Assembly (NCBI GenBank): GCA_937914815.1
Contig: CALDMI010000122.1
Span: 1 to 6,091, forward strand
Source: an uncultured Clostridia bacterium
GTDB taxonomy: Bacteria; Bacillota; Clostridia; Oscillospirales; CAG-272
Length of the DNA: 6,091 bases
Direction: 5' to 3'
Made by a program: the position numbers and the translations under genes. This document shows, in pieces, positions 4,604-6,091 of this stretch. Numbering within the stretch: position 1 is the first letter of the stretch; the number at the start of each line of letters is the position of its first letter. Below the pieces are notes generated by a model. That model worked only from the letters and a program-made list of their open reading frames with translations. It was not told the DNA's origin and did not search any database.

Positions 4604-6091
4604 ATGGAGGGCGACCGCAATCTCGCACCGTATTTTTTTCACCAGGGAACAAACTACCACGCATATGATTATCTCGGGTGTAACAGTCTGCCTTCAAAGA
4701 ACGGATACCGATATGTGTTCCGTGTATGGGCACCGTCGGCAGATTCCGTAGCGCTTGTATCCGATTTCACAGGTTGGGACACTCCCCGGCGCATGGAGCG
4801 CGTCACCGACATGGGCGTGTGGGAAACGACAGTTGAATCTGATGTATCGCTCGAAAAAAAGCCTTACAAATTCCGCATACGCCGCGGCGGGCGCGAGTTT
4901 GATAAAGGGGATCCGTATGCGAGGTTTTCCCGCGGAGGAGCGGACGGGGCGTCACTGATCTTCACCGCGTCTGCACACAGGTGGCATGATGCACAGTGGA
5001 TGAGAAAACGAAAAAAGACTGTCCTCCCGAAAAACGGCAGTTATCTTTCATCACCCGTAAATATTTACGAGGTTCATCTCGGCAGTTTCATAAGGCACGA
5101 GGAGGATAACCGCCCGTATTCATACCGTGAATTTGCCGATGTGATAGTCCCGTATATCAAATATATGGGGTATACGCATATAGAATTTCTGCCGCTCATG
5201 GAGTTTCCTTATGACGGTTCATGGGGCTATCAGGTCTGCGGTTTCTATGCTCCGACATCGAGATACGGCGACCCGGATGATTTCCGGTATATGATAGACA
5301 AACTTCATTCAAACGGGATAGGGGTTATACTTGACTGGGTGCCCGCTCATTTTCCGAAGGACGCATGGGGGCTCTACGAATTTGACGGCTCTCCGCTCTA
5401 CGAGTATCAGGGAAAAGACAGACAGGAGTCGCGATCATGGGGAACACGCTTCTTTGACCTCGGACGCGAGGAGGTGCAGTCATTCCTCATATCAAATGCT
5501 TTCTACCTTCTGCGTGAATTTCACATAGACGGTCTGCGGGTGGATGCCGTGGCGTCAATGCTCTATCTTGACTATGACAGAGATCAGGGAGAGTGGGTGC
5601 CGAATATTTACGGAGACAATAAAAATCTCGAGGCAATCGCTTTCTTCAGAAAGCTCAATACCGCACTCTTTGCGGAACTGCCGGATATACTCATGATTGC
5701 GGAGGAGTCGACGGCTTATGCGGGTATTACAAAGCCGGTGTCGGATGGCGGGCTCGGGTTCAATCTGAAATGGAACATGGGATTTGCAAACGACATATAC
5801 GACTATGTGGCAATGGACCCGGTATACCGTCGTTTCCACCACGCGGCACTGACATTTCCGATTATGTACGCGTTCTCCGAAAACTTCGTCCTGCCGGTGT
5901 CACACGACGAGGTTGTTCACGGCAAAAAATCATTTATTGACAAGATGTTCGGCTCTTACGAGGACAAGTTCAGACAGGCACGGACGCTCTGCATGATGTT
6001 CATGACTTATCCGGGCAAGAAGCTGATGTTCATGGGCACGGAATATGCGCAGTTCCGGGAATGGGACTATGCGTCATCGCTCGAATGGTTC
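4604..6091 (+). CDS. glgB: 1,4-alpha-glucan branching enzyme GlgB (3' truncated by window edge)
   Basis: A GH13 glycogen branching enzyme that cuts alpha-1,4-glucan chains and rejoins them through alpha-1,6 links during cytosolic glycogen synthesis. 496 codons are visible and the frame is open at the right edge. Start: ATG with AAAGGAG (4591-4597) 6 bases upstream. A CBM48-type beta-sandwich comes first (about residues 35-107: FRVWAPSADSV, DFTGWD, GVWE, YKFRI, KGDPYA). Then come NIYEVHLGSF, SWGYQVCGFYAPTSRYG and the catalytic regions: ILDWVPAHF (Asp244), GLRVDAVASMLYLDY (Arg312, nucleophile Asp314), IAEES (acid/base Glu367) and VSHDEVVHGK (His434, Asp435). The 70/53/68 spacing of Asp244-Asp314-Glu367-Asp435 equals that of E. 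coli Asp335-Asp405-Glu458-Asp526 as I recall it. The protein begins about 90 residues later than the E. coli enzyme, so it lacks the extra N1 domain. Roughly 140 residues should remain beyond the edge. No other glg gene is visible. Confidence 0.95.
   Translation, partial: MEGDRNLAPYFFHQGTNYHAYDYLGCNSLPSKNGYRYVFRVWAPSADSVALVSDFTGWDTPRRMERVTDMGVWETTVESDVSLEKKPYKFRIRRGGREFDKGDPYARFSRGGADGASLIFTASAHRWHDAQWMRKRKKTVLPKNGSYLSSPVNIYEVHLGSFIRHEEDNRPYSYREFADVIVPYIKYMGYTHIEFLPLMEFPYDGSWGYQVCGFYAPTSRYGDPDDFRYMIDKLHSNGIGVILDWVPAHFPKDAWGLYEFDGSPLYEYQGKDRQESRSWGTRFFDLGREEVQSFLISNAFYLLREFHIDGLRVDAVASMLYLDYDRDQGEWVPNIYGDNKNLEAIAFFRKLNTALFAELPDILMIAEESTAYAGITKPVSDGGLGFNLKWNMGFANDIYDYVAMDPVYRRFHHAALTFPIMYAFSENFVLPVSHDEVVHGKKSFIDKMFGSYEDKFRQARTLCMMFMTYPGKKLMFMGTEYAQFREWDYASSLEWF

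Noticed and set aside
4416..4751. A 111-codon plus-strand frame spanning the glgB leader and first part of glgB
   Set aside because: It begins inside the yabQ terminator, covers the glgB promoter and SD, and runs out of frame into glgB. It has no SD of its own and no family resemblance.

Overview
The window looks like chromosomal DNA of an anaerobic, endospore-forming member of the Clostridia (Bacillota). The reasons are a HemZ-type oxygen-independent coproporphyrinogen dehydrogenase, the sporulation proteins YabP and YabQ, and a gene order resembling the yabM-yabN-yabO-yabP-yabQ locus of Bacillus subtilis. Base composition is moderate, Shine-Dalgarno (SD) sequences are strong, and all genes lie on the plus strand. 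I cannot name the genus.

Layout. 1-1034 is the 3' two thirds of hemZ, cut by the left edge; its radical-SAM cysteines lie before the first in-frame ATG. A rho-independent terminator follows (1067-1102). 1135-2724 encodes a SpoVB/MurJ-like multi-pass lipid flippase starting at GTG. A promoter with an extended -10 (2769-2797) drives hup (2839-3114, nucleoid protein HU). The hup stop overlaps the start of rqcP (3114-3368, S4-domain ribosome quality-control factor). A 13-bp hairpin with a modest T-run (3380-3422) separates this pair from yabP (3450-3707) and yabQ (3710-4387), two sporulation genes 2 bases apart. A strong terminator (4401-4433) closes the group. A 216-bp intergenic region then carries an inverted repeat, a near-consensus promoter (TTGACA, 17 bp, TGCTAAAAT) and a catabolite-responsive-element-like site. 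It leads into glgB (4604 to the right edge), the glycogen branching enzyme, cut at its 3' end with all four GH13 catalytic regions visible.

How the genes fit together. The central block mixes envelope building (flippase), chromosome organisation (HU), rescue of stalled ribosomes (RqcP) and forespore coat/cortex assembly (YabP, YabQ). HU stands where B. subtilis has the MazG-like gene yabN, and divIC, which follows yabQ in B. subtilis, is absent here. glgB and hemZ appear to be separate transcription units.

I found no mobile element, CRISPR array, tRNA, rRNA or recognisable riboswitch, and no convincing new system. The most useful leads are regulatory: the glgB promoter architecture, the SD-less coupling of rqcP to hup, and the hairpin dividing the housekeeping and sporulation parts of the cluster.
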